From assembly GCA_003856375.1 (NCBI GenBank), contig CP034120.1, positions 496,001 through 560,000 of the forward strand: a stretch of 64,000 nt of DNA. The letters run 5' to 3'. This document shows, in pieces, positions 1-6,963 of this stretch. Positions within the stretch are counted from its first letter, which is position 1. Each line of letters opens with the position of its first letter. The notes under the pieces are model-generated. The model searched no databases. It saw only the letters and a program-made list of their open reading frames with translations, and was not told where the DNA came from. The DNA is from Glaciecola amylolytica (lineage in GTDB: Bacteria > Bacteroidota > Bacteroidia > Flavobacteriales_D > Crocinitomicaceae). Made by a program: the position numbers and the translations under genes.

Positions 1-1
1 T

Positions 2-190
2 ACACAATCAGGAGTTGACTTCTCGATTGTAAATGTAGTGGATGTTCAAGGAAAAGAAGTGCGTTATGAATCGTCAAAAATTTCAGCACAAACAATAGAA
101 GTTGATTTCTCAAATCAGGTTAACGGAGTTTATTTCGTTAAAGGATTAATCGACGGACAACACGTAGTTTTACGTGTACAAAAATATTAG
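2..190 (+). CDS. C-terminal fragment of a T9SS-sorted secreted protein
   Basis: The reading frame is open from the window edge to a TAG stop, so only the last 62 residues are visible. They have the layout of a type IX secretion C-terminal sorting domain (type A): a strand ending in VVDVQGKEV, then a V(N)GVYFVKG strand, and a basic end of ..VLRVQKY. In this family the domain is recognised by the T9SS outer-membrane translocon and removed as the protein is attached to the cell surface or released. The function of the missing N-terminal part cannot be told. A strong terminator follows within 25 bases. Confidence 0.85.
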   Translation, partial: TQSGVDFSIVNVVDVQGKEVRYESSKISAQTIEVDFSNQVNGVYFVKGLIDGQHVVLRVQKY

Positions 191-213
191 TTGAATATAA
201 CACAGAGCTGTTA

Positions 214-246
214 AAAAGCTGCTCCTTTTCGGGGCAGCTTTTTTTT
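214..246 (+). terminator. Rho-independent terminator
   Basis: A 10-bp stem AAGCTGCTCC/GGGGCAGCTT (one G-T pair) with a TTTTC loop is followed directly by a run of T. It closes the T9SS protein gene that ends at 190. Confidence 0.85.
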
Positions 247-365
247 GAGAATACTGTATTTTCGATGAGATCAAGTGTTTGCTGATTGGTTTCAACGAAA
301 TGATAATTAAGCGAATACCACTTTTTATCTGCAACTAAATTTACAGGCAACTAAACTTAAGCGTA

Positions 366-1679
366 ATGAGACATTCACTGAAGGCGATTTTTATCGCTTC
401 ACTACTACTTTTTGTATCTACTACTGCAATCCATGCACAAAAACCAGTCAGATATAGAATCTCTGTTCCACAGAACTATCTTTCAAAAGAGAACCTTTCT
501 TTAGCTCTTGATCAGATTCCCAACAAAGGAGTTTACCTGACTGAAAATGCCTTTGAGGTAGTTTTGGAACAGGAAAATGCCGGAGATTATATCCGGTCTG
601 TATTCGAATCAGCAGGAATTCCTGTGTTGAGTGTAAGCGGTTCAAAGTATTTGATCGTTTCGTCTGAAAAAGCAGGAGGAAATGATTGTGAGGCCGCAGG
701 TTTGTTGTGTTCGAACACGTCACAAACGGCAAACAGCGGCGGTGCGGGAGCTCAGGAATTGACGGGCGCAAACAGAGGTTGTTTGAGTACTGAACATCAA
801 TCATCCTGGTACTATTTAAATGTCCAGACAGGTGGAACCTTAACGATGAATATTTCGCCGTCTAATTCCGGTGATGATTATGACTTCGCGATTTGGGGAC
901 CGTTTACAGCTGCCACAGCGGGGGCTAATTGCCCGCCAACAAGTGCTCCGATCCGATGCAGCTGGTCGGCTGTTACAGGAAATACCGGAATGGTGATTCC
1001 TTTCAACGGACAAACATCTTCATCAGGATGTGGTCCGTGGTATTGGCCGTTTGATCCATGTTATGGTATGATCACAACTACAAATAATCCTGCAGATGTC
1101 AGTGAAGGATCAGGAGGAGACAGCTGGGTGAGTAATTTAACCACTTCAGCGAACCAGATCTACATCTTGCTGGTTGATAATTTTTCGAACTCAGGACAGC
1201 CTTATTCGATGTCATTCGGAGGAACTTCCGTTTTGGGATGCACTCCTGTTGTTTTACCGATTGAATTGACCGAATTCTACCCTAAGAAAACTACCAAAGG
1301 AAATCTCTTGAACTGGACAACCCAAAGTGAGGATCGATCAAATTATTTTACCATTGAATGGACCATTGATCCTGCTTCGGATGATTGGAAGGAAATAGCT
1401 CATGTTCCTGCACAAGGATATTCTCAGGAAATTTATCATTACAACGCACTTCATTCCAATCCGTCTTCAACGGAGATCAATTACTATCGTCTGACTTCAA
1501 CGGATCTGGATGGTTCCAGAAAGGTTTACGATTCTCATGTTGTTTCCGTTGATAATTCTCAGGAAGCCAAAAAGGTGGAAAAGATCTTCAACCTGATGGG
1601 GCAGGAAGTGAATGAGAACTGGCCGGGAGTCGTCATTTATTATTACTCGGACGGATCGACCGAAAAAGTATACAAGTAG
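366..1679 (+). CDS. Secreted protein with a non-standard T9SS-like C-terminal tail
   Basis: The 437-residue product has a signal peptide (about residues 1-25, cut after HAQ). A segment of about 90 residues follows that I do not recognise. Next comes a Cys-rich beta-sandwich resembling prepeptidase-C-like domains (about 115-290, with SSWYYLNV and DDYDFAIWGP). An LPIELTEF linker leads into a beta domain, which in Bacteroidota usually precedes sorting sequences. The last 30 residues (IFNLMGQEV...GVVIYYYSDGS..KVYK) look like a shortened sorting motif and not the usual 70-80-residue type A domain. Export by T9SS is likely but inferred. No enzymatic motif is visible. The ATG at 366 is the only start that gives the signal peptide. 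Confidence 0.75.
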   Translation: MRHSLKAIFIASLLLFVSTTAIHAQKPVRYRISVPQNYLSKENLSLALDQIPNKGVYLTENAFEVVLEQENAGDYIRSVFESAGIPVLSVSGSKYLIVSSEKAGGNDCEAAGLLCSNTSQTANSGGAGAQELTGANRGCLSTEHQSSWYYLNVQTGGTLTMNISPSNSGDDYDFAIWGPFTAATAGANCPPTSAPIRCSWSAVTGNTGMVIPFNGQTSSSGCGPWYWPFDPCYGMITTTNNPADVSEGSGGDSWVSNLTTSANQIYILLVDNFSNSGQPYSMSFGGTSVLGCTPVVLPIELTEFYPKKTTKGNLLNWTTQSEDRSNYFTIEWTIDPASDDWKEIAHVPAQGYSQEIYHYNALHSNPSSTEINYYRLTSTDLDGSRKVYDSHVVSVDNSQEAKKVEKIFNLMGQEVNENWPGVVIYYYSDGSTEKVYK

Positions 1680-1735
1680 TTTTTCAATTCGGTTCAGGTC
1701 AATCGATCCTGGCCGATAGAAAGAAACTCAGCAAC

Positions 1736-1772
1736 AAAAGTCGTTCTATTCAAAGAGCGACTTTTATTTTTT
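1736..1772 (+). terminator. Rho-independent terminator
   Basis: The stem AAAAGTCGTTCT/AGAGCGACTTTT with a short loop is followed by a T-rich run. It ends the secreted-protein gene and lies just before the HTH gene. Confidence 0.75.
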
Positions 1773-1787
1773 TCTTATTTTGCGCCC

Positions 1788-2792
1788 ATGGATATTCAAA
1801 ACCGACTACTTGAACAGCTAAAAGCAAAGTTACCTCCGGACACTTCATTGGGAAAATTACTGATGGATGATTTGGAATTATCCCGTGATTCTGCCTATAG
1901 AAGAGCAAGAGGAGAAACTGCCCTGAAACCGGAAGAGATCAATTTACTTTGTCAGAAATACGAATTGTCGATCGACAAGATTATCGGTGTTTCAGGGAAA
2001 AGTGTCACTTTTCAATACAATCCGATTCAACGTACGGAATTTTCATTCGATACCTATCTGAATGGAATCATGGACGGTTTTAAACGCATGGTTGCTCAGA
2101 GAACACAGGAATTGTATATGTCTAACCTGGATTTGATCATCTTCCAGTTATTGAATTCTCCGGCACTTTTACGCTTCAAGTTACTTTACTTCGGGAAGTG
2201 TTATTTGAAATTGGGGCAATTAGAAAGTGTGAAATACCACAAAGGGTGGAAAGGAGATATTTCGGATGAACAATTGCAGCAAATGGCCAATTTCTACATT
2301 CGGGTCAAATCTACGGAAGTGATCGGTTATGATGCCGGAAAAGGATTGATCCGCGAGATTGTTTCGTTTTACGAACTGGGTTATTTCGAAACTCCGGAAG
2401 ATGCCTTGTACCTGATTGATGAGGTTGCGGGATTGGTGGAACACATCAAAAAGCAGGCTGAAATTGGCCGGAAATTTATCAAAGGACAACCTGTCATTAC
2501 AGAAGAAGACAATTTCCATTTATACCTTCACCAAACGTATATTCAGGATAACACCATCATTTCTGAAACGAATGCCTACCGCATGTTGTATATCACTCAC
2601 AATATGCTGAATTACCTCTATACGATTGATCAGGATTACGTGAACAAATCGTTTGCGGTGTTTCATTCGATGCTCAAAAGCTGTGTGAAAATTTCGGAAG
2701 AAAATCAGCGGCAGCGAAATGCTTATTTTGACAGTTTAAACGTGTTTATTGATCGCGCAAGAATCAGGATTCAGGGAACGGATTTGTTTTAA
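1788..2792 (+). CDS. Helix-turn-helix protein, putative transcriptional regulator
   Basis: This 334-residue cytosolic protein has no signal peptide or membrane segment. Residues about 18-66 (LGKLLMDDLELSRDSAYRRARGE..., then LKPEEINLLCQKYELSIDKI) have the helix pattern of a DNA-binding helix-turn-helix of the Cro/phage-repressor kind. The remaining 260 residues are helical with no recognised ligand domain. Many Bacteroidota carry orphan regulators of this shape, and the regulon cannot be inferred here. A promoter-like box TTATTTTG (1775-1782, 7 of 8 to TAnnTTTG) ends only five bases before the ATG, so the message may be nearly leaderless. The gene converges on xerD. Confidence 0.65.
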   Translation: MDIQNRLLEQLKAKLPPDTSLGKLLMDDLELSRDSAYRRARGETALKPEEINLLCQKYELSIDKIIGVSGKSVTFQYNPIQRTEFSFDTYLNGIMDGFKRMVAQRTQELYMSNLDLIIFQLLNSPALLRFKLLYFGKCYLKLGQLESVKYHKGWKGDISDEQLQQMANFYIRVKSTEVIGYDAGKGLIREIVSFYELGYFETPEDALYLIDEVAGLVEHIKKQAEIGRKFIKGQPVITEEDNFHLYLHQTYIQDNTIISETNAYRMLYITHNMLNYLYTIDQDYVNKSFAVFHSMLKSCVKISEENQRQRNAYFDSLNVFIDRARIRIQGTDLF

Positions 2793-2829
2793 GTGCGAAT
2801 TTTTGAACTTTAAAACACCTGAAATCAAT

Positions 2830-3735
2830 TCAATGTTCATTGTTTCTCGGATGATAGGTCAGGATTGCATCGCGCAGGAAACGTTGATCTAAATGCGTGT
2901 AGATCTCTGTTGTAGTGATGTTTTCATGTCCAAGCATATCTTGAACGGCCCGGAGATTCGCACCACCTTCAATTAAATGCGTGGCAAAAGAATGCCGGAA
3001 CGTATGCGGACTGATGTTTTTATGAATACCAGCTTTATCTGCCAGTTGTTTGATAATGGTAAAGATCATTACGCGCGTCAATTGCGCACCCCGGCGATTG
3101 AGGAAAACATACGCTTCATTTCCCTTTTTTATCTGTAGATTTTCCCGGTCCGTTTTAGCGTAAAGATTCACTTCTTCGACCACACTCGGACTCACAGGAA
3201 CCAAACGTTCCTTGTTTCCTTTTCCGATTACGCGAACAAAACCTTCTTCAAAAAAACAATCTTCGAATCGGAGGGAAACGAGCTCACTGACCCGCAAGCC
3301 GCAGCTGTAAAGTGTTTCCAGAATAGCTTTGTTTCGTTGTCCTTCATTGGTACTTAGATCAATGGCTGAAATCAGTGCATCAATTTCTTCAATAGTCAGA
3401 ACTTCCGGGAGTTTCCGCCCGATTCTGGGCATTTCCAAGGCTTCCGAGGGATCGTCTTTCCGGATTTCTTCCAAAAGCAGAAAATCGAAAAATTGTTTCC
3501 ATCCGCTGATGATCCGCGCTTGTGTGCGGGCACTTAAACCCATGTCGAATAACTCCGCAACAAATTGTTTGAGATGTCCGGCCTGAACGTGTTCGGGAGA
3601 AAGTGTGTAAGATTCGCAAAAGTCGCGTAACTTAGCAATGTCTTGTTGGTAGGCGAAAATGGAGTTTTCAGCCAGGCTTCGTTCAATCTTCAGATAATGA
3701 ACAAATTGTTTAATCGTACGTTCCCAATTTTTCAA
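2830..3735 (-). CDS. xerD: Site-specific tyrosine recombinase XerD
   Basis: The 301-residue product has full family length. It has the N-terminal SAM-like core-binding domain (LAENSIFAYQQDI) and the catalytic domain with all tyrosine-recombinase residues: R148 (GLRVSEL), K172 (GKGNKERLVPV), H244 and R247 (HTFRHSFATHL), H270 (LGHENI) and Y279 (IYTH). XerD works with XerC at dif to resolve chromosome dimers. The start appears to be TTG: the codon at 3733-3735 reads CAA on the plus strand, an in-frame stop lies a few codons upstream, and no ATG fits the family N-terminus. That start overlaps the ATG of the divergent aroQ gene by one base. Confidence 0.93.
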   Translation of the reverse strand: MKNWERTIKQFVHYLKIERSLAENSIFAYQQDIAKLRDFCESYTLSPEHVQAGHLKQFVAELFDMGLSARTQARIISGWKQFFDFLLLEEIRKDDPSEALEMPRIGRKLPEVLTIEEIDALISAIDLSTNEGQRNKAILETLYSCGLRVSELVSLRFEDCFFEEGFVRVIGKGNKERLVPVSPSVVEEVNLYAKTDRENLQIKKGNEAYVFLNRRGAQLTRVMIFTIIKQLADKAGIHKNISPHTFRHSFATHLIEGGANLRAVQDMLGHENITTTEIYTHLDQRFLRDAILTYHPRNNEH

Positions 3736-4169
3736 TGATGCGAATTCTAATTCTCAATGGCCCGAATTTAAATCTTTTAGGCACACGCGAGCCTGAAATT
3801 TACGGAAATCAAACGTTTTTGAAGTATTTCAATCAGTTAGAAGCTCATTTTCAGGGAGAACTGGAATACATTCAGAGTAATGTGGAAGGTGAGTTGATCA
3901 ATGCACTTCACCAATCGAATCACGACGGAATTGTTTTGAATGCAGGCGGATACACGCATACCAGCGTAGCTCTTCGGGATGCCATTGCAGGAATTCAGGT
4001 TCCGGTAGTGGAAGTACATATCAGCAACCTGGCTCAACGGGAAGAGTTTCGTCATAATTCATTTATCACGGCCGTTTGTGCAGGTTCTATCATGGGCTTC
4101 GGAATGGACGGATATCGTCTGGCTTTGGAATGGTTTATAGGAAATGAACGCGGAAAGATCGGGTATTGA
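3735..4169 (+). CDS. aroQ: 3-dehydroquinate dehydratase, type II
   Basis: The 144-residue product matches type II dehydroquinases in full. It opens with the ILILNGPNLNLLGTREPEIYG signature, including the catalytic Tyr (Y23) and Arg (R18), and later carries VEVHISN and REEFRHNS with the substrate-binding His and Arg. It catalyses the third step of the shikimate pathway in the cytosol. Two ATGs (3735 and 3738) could start it and both give the family N-terminus. The gene is divergent from xerD with no intergenic DNA, so its promoter must lie inside xerD. Confidence 0.93.
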   Translation: MMRILILNGPNLNLLGTREPEIYGNQTFLKYFNQLEAHFQGELEYIQSNVEGELINALHQSNHDGIVLNAGGYTHTSVALRDAIAGIQVPVVEVHISNLAQREEFRHNSFITAVCAGSIMGFGMDGYRLALEWFIGNERGKIGY

Positions 4170-4173
4170 TTTT

Positions 4174-4326
4174 ATCCTCCCCCTCCAAAGGAAAGCCAAT
4201 AGATACTCATTCTTTAGAAGGATAAATCCTTCTTTAAAACGGAATTTTCTGAATCAATTATTCCTGTTCTCTTTTTGGAAGGAAAATCAAAATTCCCCCT
4301 TTGGAGGGAGATAAAGGGGGAGGAAT
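4174..4326. repeat. Intergenic inverted-repeat element
   Basis: The gap between aroQ and the DUF1304 gene is framed by related arms in opposite orientation. The left arm (4174-4191) is TCCTCCCCCTCCAAAGG. The right arm (4296-4326) reads CCCCTTTGGAGGG..GGGGGAGGA and carries about ten extra bases in the middle. Inside is a perfect 8-bp palindrome AGAAGGAT-AA-ATCCTTCT (4216-4233). The whole could fold into a branched hairpin between two convergent genes. It resembles a small repeat or MITE-like element, but no transposase is present and the family is not known to me. Confidence 0.6.
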
Positions 4327-4354
4327 CAGGTTAAAACCAAGAGAAATTTAAAAC

Positions 4355-5143
4355 TTATCCTTGTTGCTTAATAATTTTCTCTACAACATCTTTTTTGTGC
4401 TTCAGGATATTTACCAAAGCCAGAGAAATCACAGAATTGACTTTTTCATCAGTTGATTTAAGCAGAACATAATTTTCCATTCGGGGATTTTCGGAATAAA
4501 CAACTCCCCACTCGTTCAGTGTCACTTTAAAAGCCTCTTTGTTATTGATTGCATATCGGGAAGGACCATAAAATTCAAGTGTATTGATCTTGTTCGATTC
4601 ATCTTTAAAATTGATCGTGAGAAAGAGAGAGTCTGAAAAATCGGCTTTATTGTTTGTCTGAATAGGAAATGGTTCGCTTAATTTTCGACCTTTAGAATCT
4701 ACCAGATAAACATCTTTAGCATGAGTTTGGGAATGAAGTGGAGCTTCAGGAGCTTTTTCACACTTCATATCACACTTTCCAGGAGAAAACACCAATAGTC
4801 CGATTCCGACCAGCGCGGGTAAAGCCTGAACGAAGAAAATCTTCTTATCTGCCGTGAGTGCCCCGTAAATTCCGGCAATAGCAACACATGACAGGAAGAA
4901 AATACTGATGTTGAAATGCCATTCCTTGTTGCAAATGAAAAAAGTCCAGATTAAACCTGCGGCGAGAAAACCGTTGTACAAGCCTTGATTGGCTGCAAGT
5001 GCTTTGGTTTTTGGAAACAATTCCTTTTCGAATTTTTTGAACGACTTAGGACCCTTTGTGGTCCAGGCAAACATTTCCAGCCACATGATATAAATGTGGA
5101 ACAAAGCCACGATTCCGATAACGATTTTAGCTGCGATTTCCAT
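4355..5143 (-). CDS. DUF1304-like membrane protein with a C-terminal extension
   Basis: The 262-residue product has two parts. Residues 1-120 form four predicted membrane helices and resemble DUF1304 integral membrane proteins (IVALFHIYIMWLEMF.W, then a loop with KALAANQGLYNGFLAAGL). That family is normally only about 115-120 residues long. Residues about 125-262 are a hydrophilic tail starting with Cys-containing GKCDMKCE, followed by an alpha/beta segment I do not recognise. The tail probably lies outside the membrane. It is the third gene of a minus-strand operon, 12 bases after the methyltransferase stop. Function is unknown. Confidence 0.7.
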   Translation of the reverse strand: MEIAAKIVIGIVALFHIYIMWLEMFAWTTKGPKSFKKFEKELFPKTKALAANQGLYNGFLAAGLIWTFFICNKEWHFNISIFFLSCVAIAGIYGALTADKKIFFVQALPALVGIGLLVFSPGKCDMKCEKAPEAPLHSQTHAKDVYLVDSKGRKLSEPFPIQTNNKADFSDSLFLTINFKDESNKINTLEFYGPSRYAINNKEAFKVTLNEWGVVYSENPRMENYVLLKSTDEKVNSVISLALVNILKHKKDVVEKIIKQQG

Positions 5144-5155
5144 GGCTTCTGAATT

Positions 5156-5950
5156 TTAAAGTGATTTTGTTCCAACAATGGAATACATCATTGGAATGTT
5201 GTTTCCTAAATGCTTGATTCTGAATTTTCCGGGCTCAAATTCAACGGTATGTGCAAAACAGTCGTAATTTGCGAAATCGTACTCCTTCAGATCCTGAAGC
5301 TGAATCCCGTGTCTCATTAAGCTTCCGATGACTTCCGACATACCATGATTCCAGGTCACAGAAGTCGTTTGAATGGAAGCATCGCGGTCTGCATAGGTTC
5401 CGGAAGCTGTCTCCACAATCGGGTCGGATTTGAAATAACGGTAAGCTACTTTTTGAAAATCATCGTCGAACATCCAAACCACCGGATGAAACTCTACGAA
5501 AACAAACTTTCCGCTAGGTTTCAAAAAGTGCTGAATCACGGAAGCCCAGCGATCCAAATCGGGAAGCCAGCCAATAGTTCCGTAAGAAGTGAAAACCAAA
5601 TCGAATTGTCCTTCCAAATGCTGCGGAAGATCAAACAAATCACAGCATACAAAAGTTGCATCTGTCTGTGTTCGCTCAGCCAGTTCACGCGCTTTCCCGA
5701 TCGCTTTGTCGGAAAGATCTGCACCAACGACACTTGCGCCCATGCGAGCCATTGAAATTGAATCCTGCCCGAAATGACATTGAAGATGTAAGATTCGTTT
5801 CCCTTTAATATCTCCCAGCAACGCGATTTCAGTTTCCTTCAGTGAGGTTTTCCCGCTTAGGAATCCCGCTACATCATAGAAGTCAGATTCGACGTGTGGT
5901 TCTACGCGATCATTCCATTGTTCTCGGTTGATTTCCTTGTAATTCTCCAT
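5156..5950 (-). CDS. Class I SAM-dependent methyltransferase
   Basis: This 264-residue cytosolic protein has a Rossmann methyltransferase core. Motif I is seen as RILHLQCHFGQDS (about residues 53-65), an acidic residue follows in VVGADLSDKAI, and post-motif DLFDLP and a motif-IV region FTSYGTIGWLPD come after. These bind S-adenosylmethionine and shape the active site. The acceptor substrate cannot be deduced. The gene start lies inside the preceding fatty-acid-hydroxylase-like gene (41-base overlap), which implies co-transcription and perhaps coupled translation. A small lipid or aromatic acceptor would fit the context but is only a guess. Confidence 0.85.
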   Translation of the reverse strand: MENYKEINREQWNDRVEPHVESDFYDVAGFLSGKTSLKETEIALLGDIKGKRILHLQCHFGQDSISMARMGASVVGADLSDKAIGKARELAERTQTDATFVCCDLFDLPQHLEGQFDLVFTSYGTIGWLPDLDRWASVIQHFLKPSGKFVFVEFHPVVWMFDDDFQKVAYRYFKSDPIVETASGTYADRDASIQTTSVTWNHGMSEVIGSLMRHGIQLQDLKEYDFANYDCFAHTVEFEPGKFRIKHLGNNIPMMYSIVGTKSL

Positions 5951-6713
5951 GGATGTGTTTTTTTCTGTTTTTCACTTCATCAAATGCCTCATCGTAATCT
6001 GGCCGCAAGGTTCCCATCCAGCGATCCCAAAACAGGAAATACAAACCGTAGTTTCCCTTAAAGTGCTTGTGATGCTGGTTATGGGCCACAGAAGTATTGA
6101 TCCATTTTCCGATCCAGGTTCTCTGAAAACCAGACGGAAACAATTCGAAACCCAGATGGCCGTAGACATTGATGATAAATTGTCCGAACAAAAATAAGAT
6201 AAAAGCGCTGGGATGCACCGGTAAAGTAAAAGCAATAATGGGAATAATCAGGCCTTCCAGAATACTTTCCGTAAAATGAAAGGAGTAAGCTGCTAAGGGT
6301 GTTGGGTTTGTGGATTGATGATGTATGAAGTGAATGTGCGGGAACAATTTCGGATGATGAATGACTCGATGCATCCAGTAGAAATAGGTATCATGCAGGA
6401 TAAACATGACAGGAATGGTGAACAAATAATAGGCTATTCCGTAGGTGCTGATTTCCGAATACAAATTGGTGTAAGGTCGCAAAACCACAACAACTAAGAG
6501 AAACAACGTTGAAAAAATGACGGTTGTTTGAACCGAATGCAAAACCTCCGATACCAGTTGTTTTTTCTTCGGGAATACCTGCTGAATTTTTTGCCGGAAC
6601 AACTGACTCCGGAACAACACATAAAATACAAAGTATGCACCTCCTGCAATCAGTAAATAGCGAAGAGAAATGTAATAAGCAATTCGCGCCCAAACGTCAT
6701 AAAATGCTTCCAT
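5910..6713 (-). CDS. Sterol desaturase / fatty acid hydroxylase family protein
   Basis: The 267-residue integral membrane protein has four to five hydrophobic segments. It carries the clustered histidines of the di-iron fatty acid hydroxylase superfamily: HDTYFYWMHR (about 107-116), HHPKLFPHIHFIHH (about 118-132) and HNQHHKHF (about 213-220). Family members hydroxylate or desaturate lipids using O2 in the cytoplasmic membrane. The substrate here is unknown; fatty acids, ornithine or sphingo-type lipids, or carotenoids are possible. It is the first gene of a three-gene minus-strand operon, and its last 14 codons overlap the methyltransferase gene. Confidence 0.88.
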   Translation of the reverse strand: MEAFYDVWARIAYYISLRYLLIAGGAYFVFYVLFRSQLFRQKIQQVFPKKKQLVSEVLHSVQTTVIFSTLFLLVVVVLRPYTNLYSEISTYGIAYYLFTIPVMFILHDTYFYWMHRVIHHPKLFPHIHFIHHQSTNPTPLAAYSFHFTESILEGLIIPIIAFTLPVHPSAFILFLFGQFIINVYGHLGFELFPSGFQRTWIGKWINTSVAHNQHHKHFKGNYGLYFLFWDRWMGTLRPDYDEAFDEVKNRKKHIHGELQGNQPRTME

Positions 6714-6892
6714 GAGTTTTTGAATTCAATTAAAGGTCGGAAAATTATTTGAATTGAGATTCATGATCTCGGTCTGAGAAAAAGGAATTTGCACTAAAAC
6801 GAATTAGTTTAAAAACTTGAATACCACTTTTTTAGTGATACAAAATACTCTTTGAAAGGTATTTTTATATGGGATTACGCTAGAACTGGGTA

Positions 6893-6924
6893 TTGATGTT
6901 AGCTTCTATCCCGGCGTATTTTTG
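6893..6924 (+). promoter_or_regulatory. Promoter of the TonB receptor operon
   Basis: TATTTTTG at 6917-6924 is a perfect TAnnTTTG -7 box, with TTG at 6893-6895 as a -33 element (21-base spacer). The GTG start follows 39 bases later. About 50 bases upstream is an inverted repeat AAAATAC-N10-GTATTTT (6842-6865) that could bind a regulator. Confidence 0.55.
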
Positions 6925-6963
6925 CAAAAAAAATTCTGTAAAGAAAAGTAAAACAGACAATTC

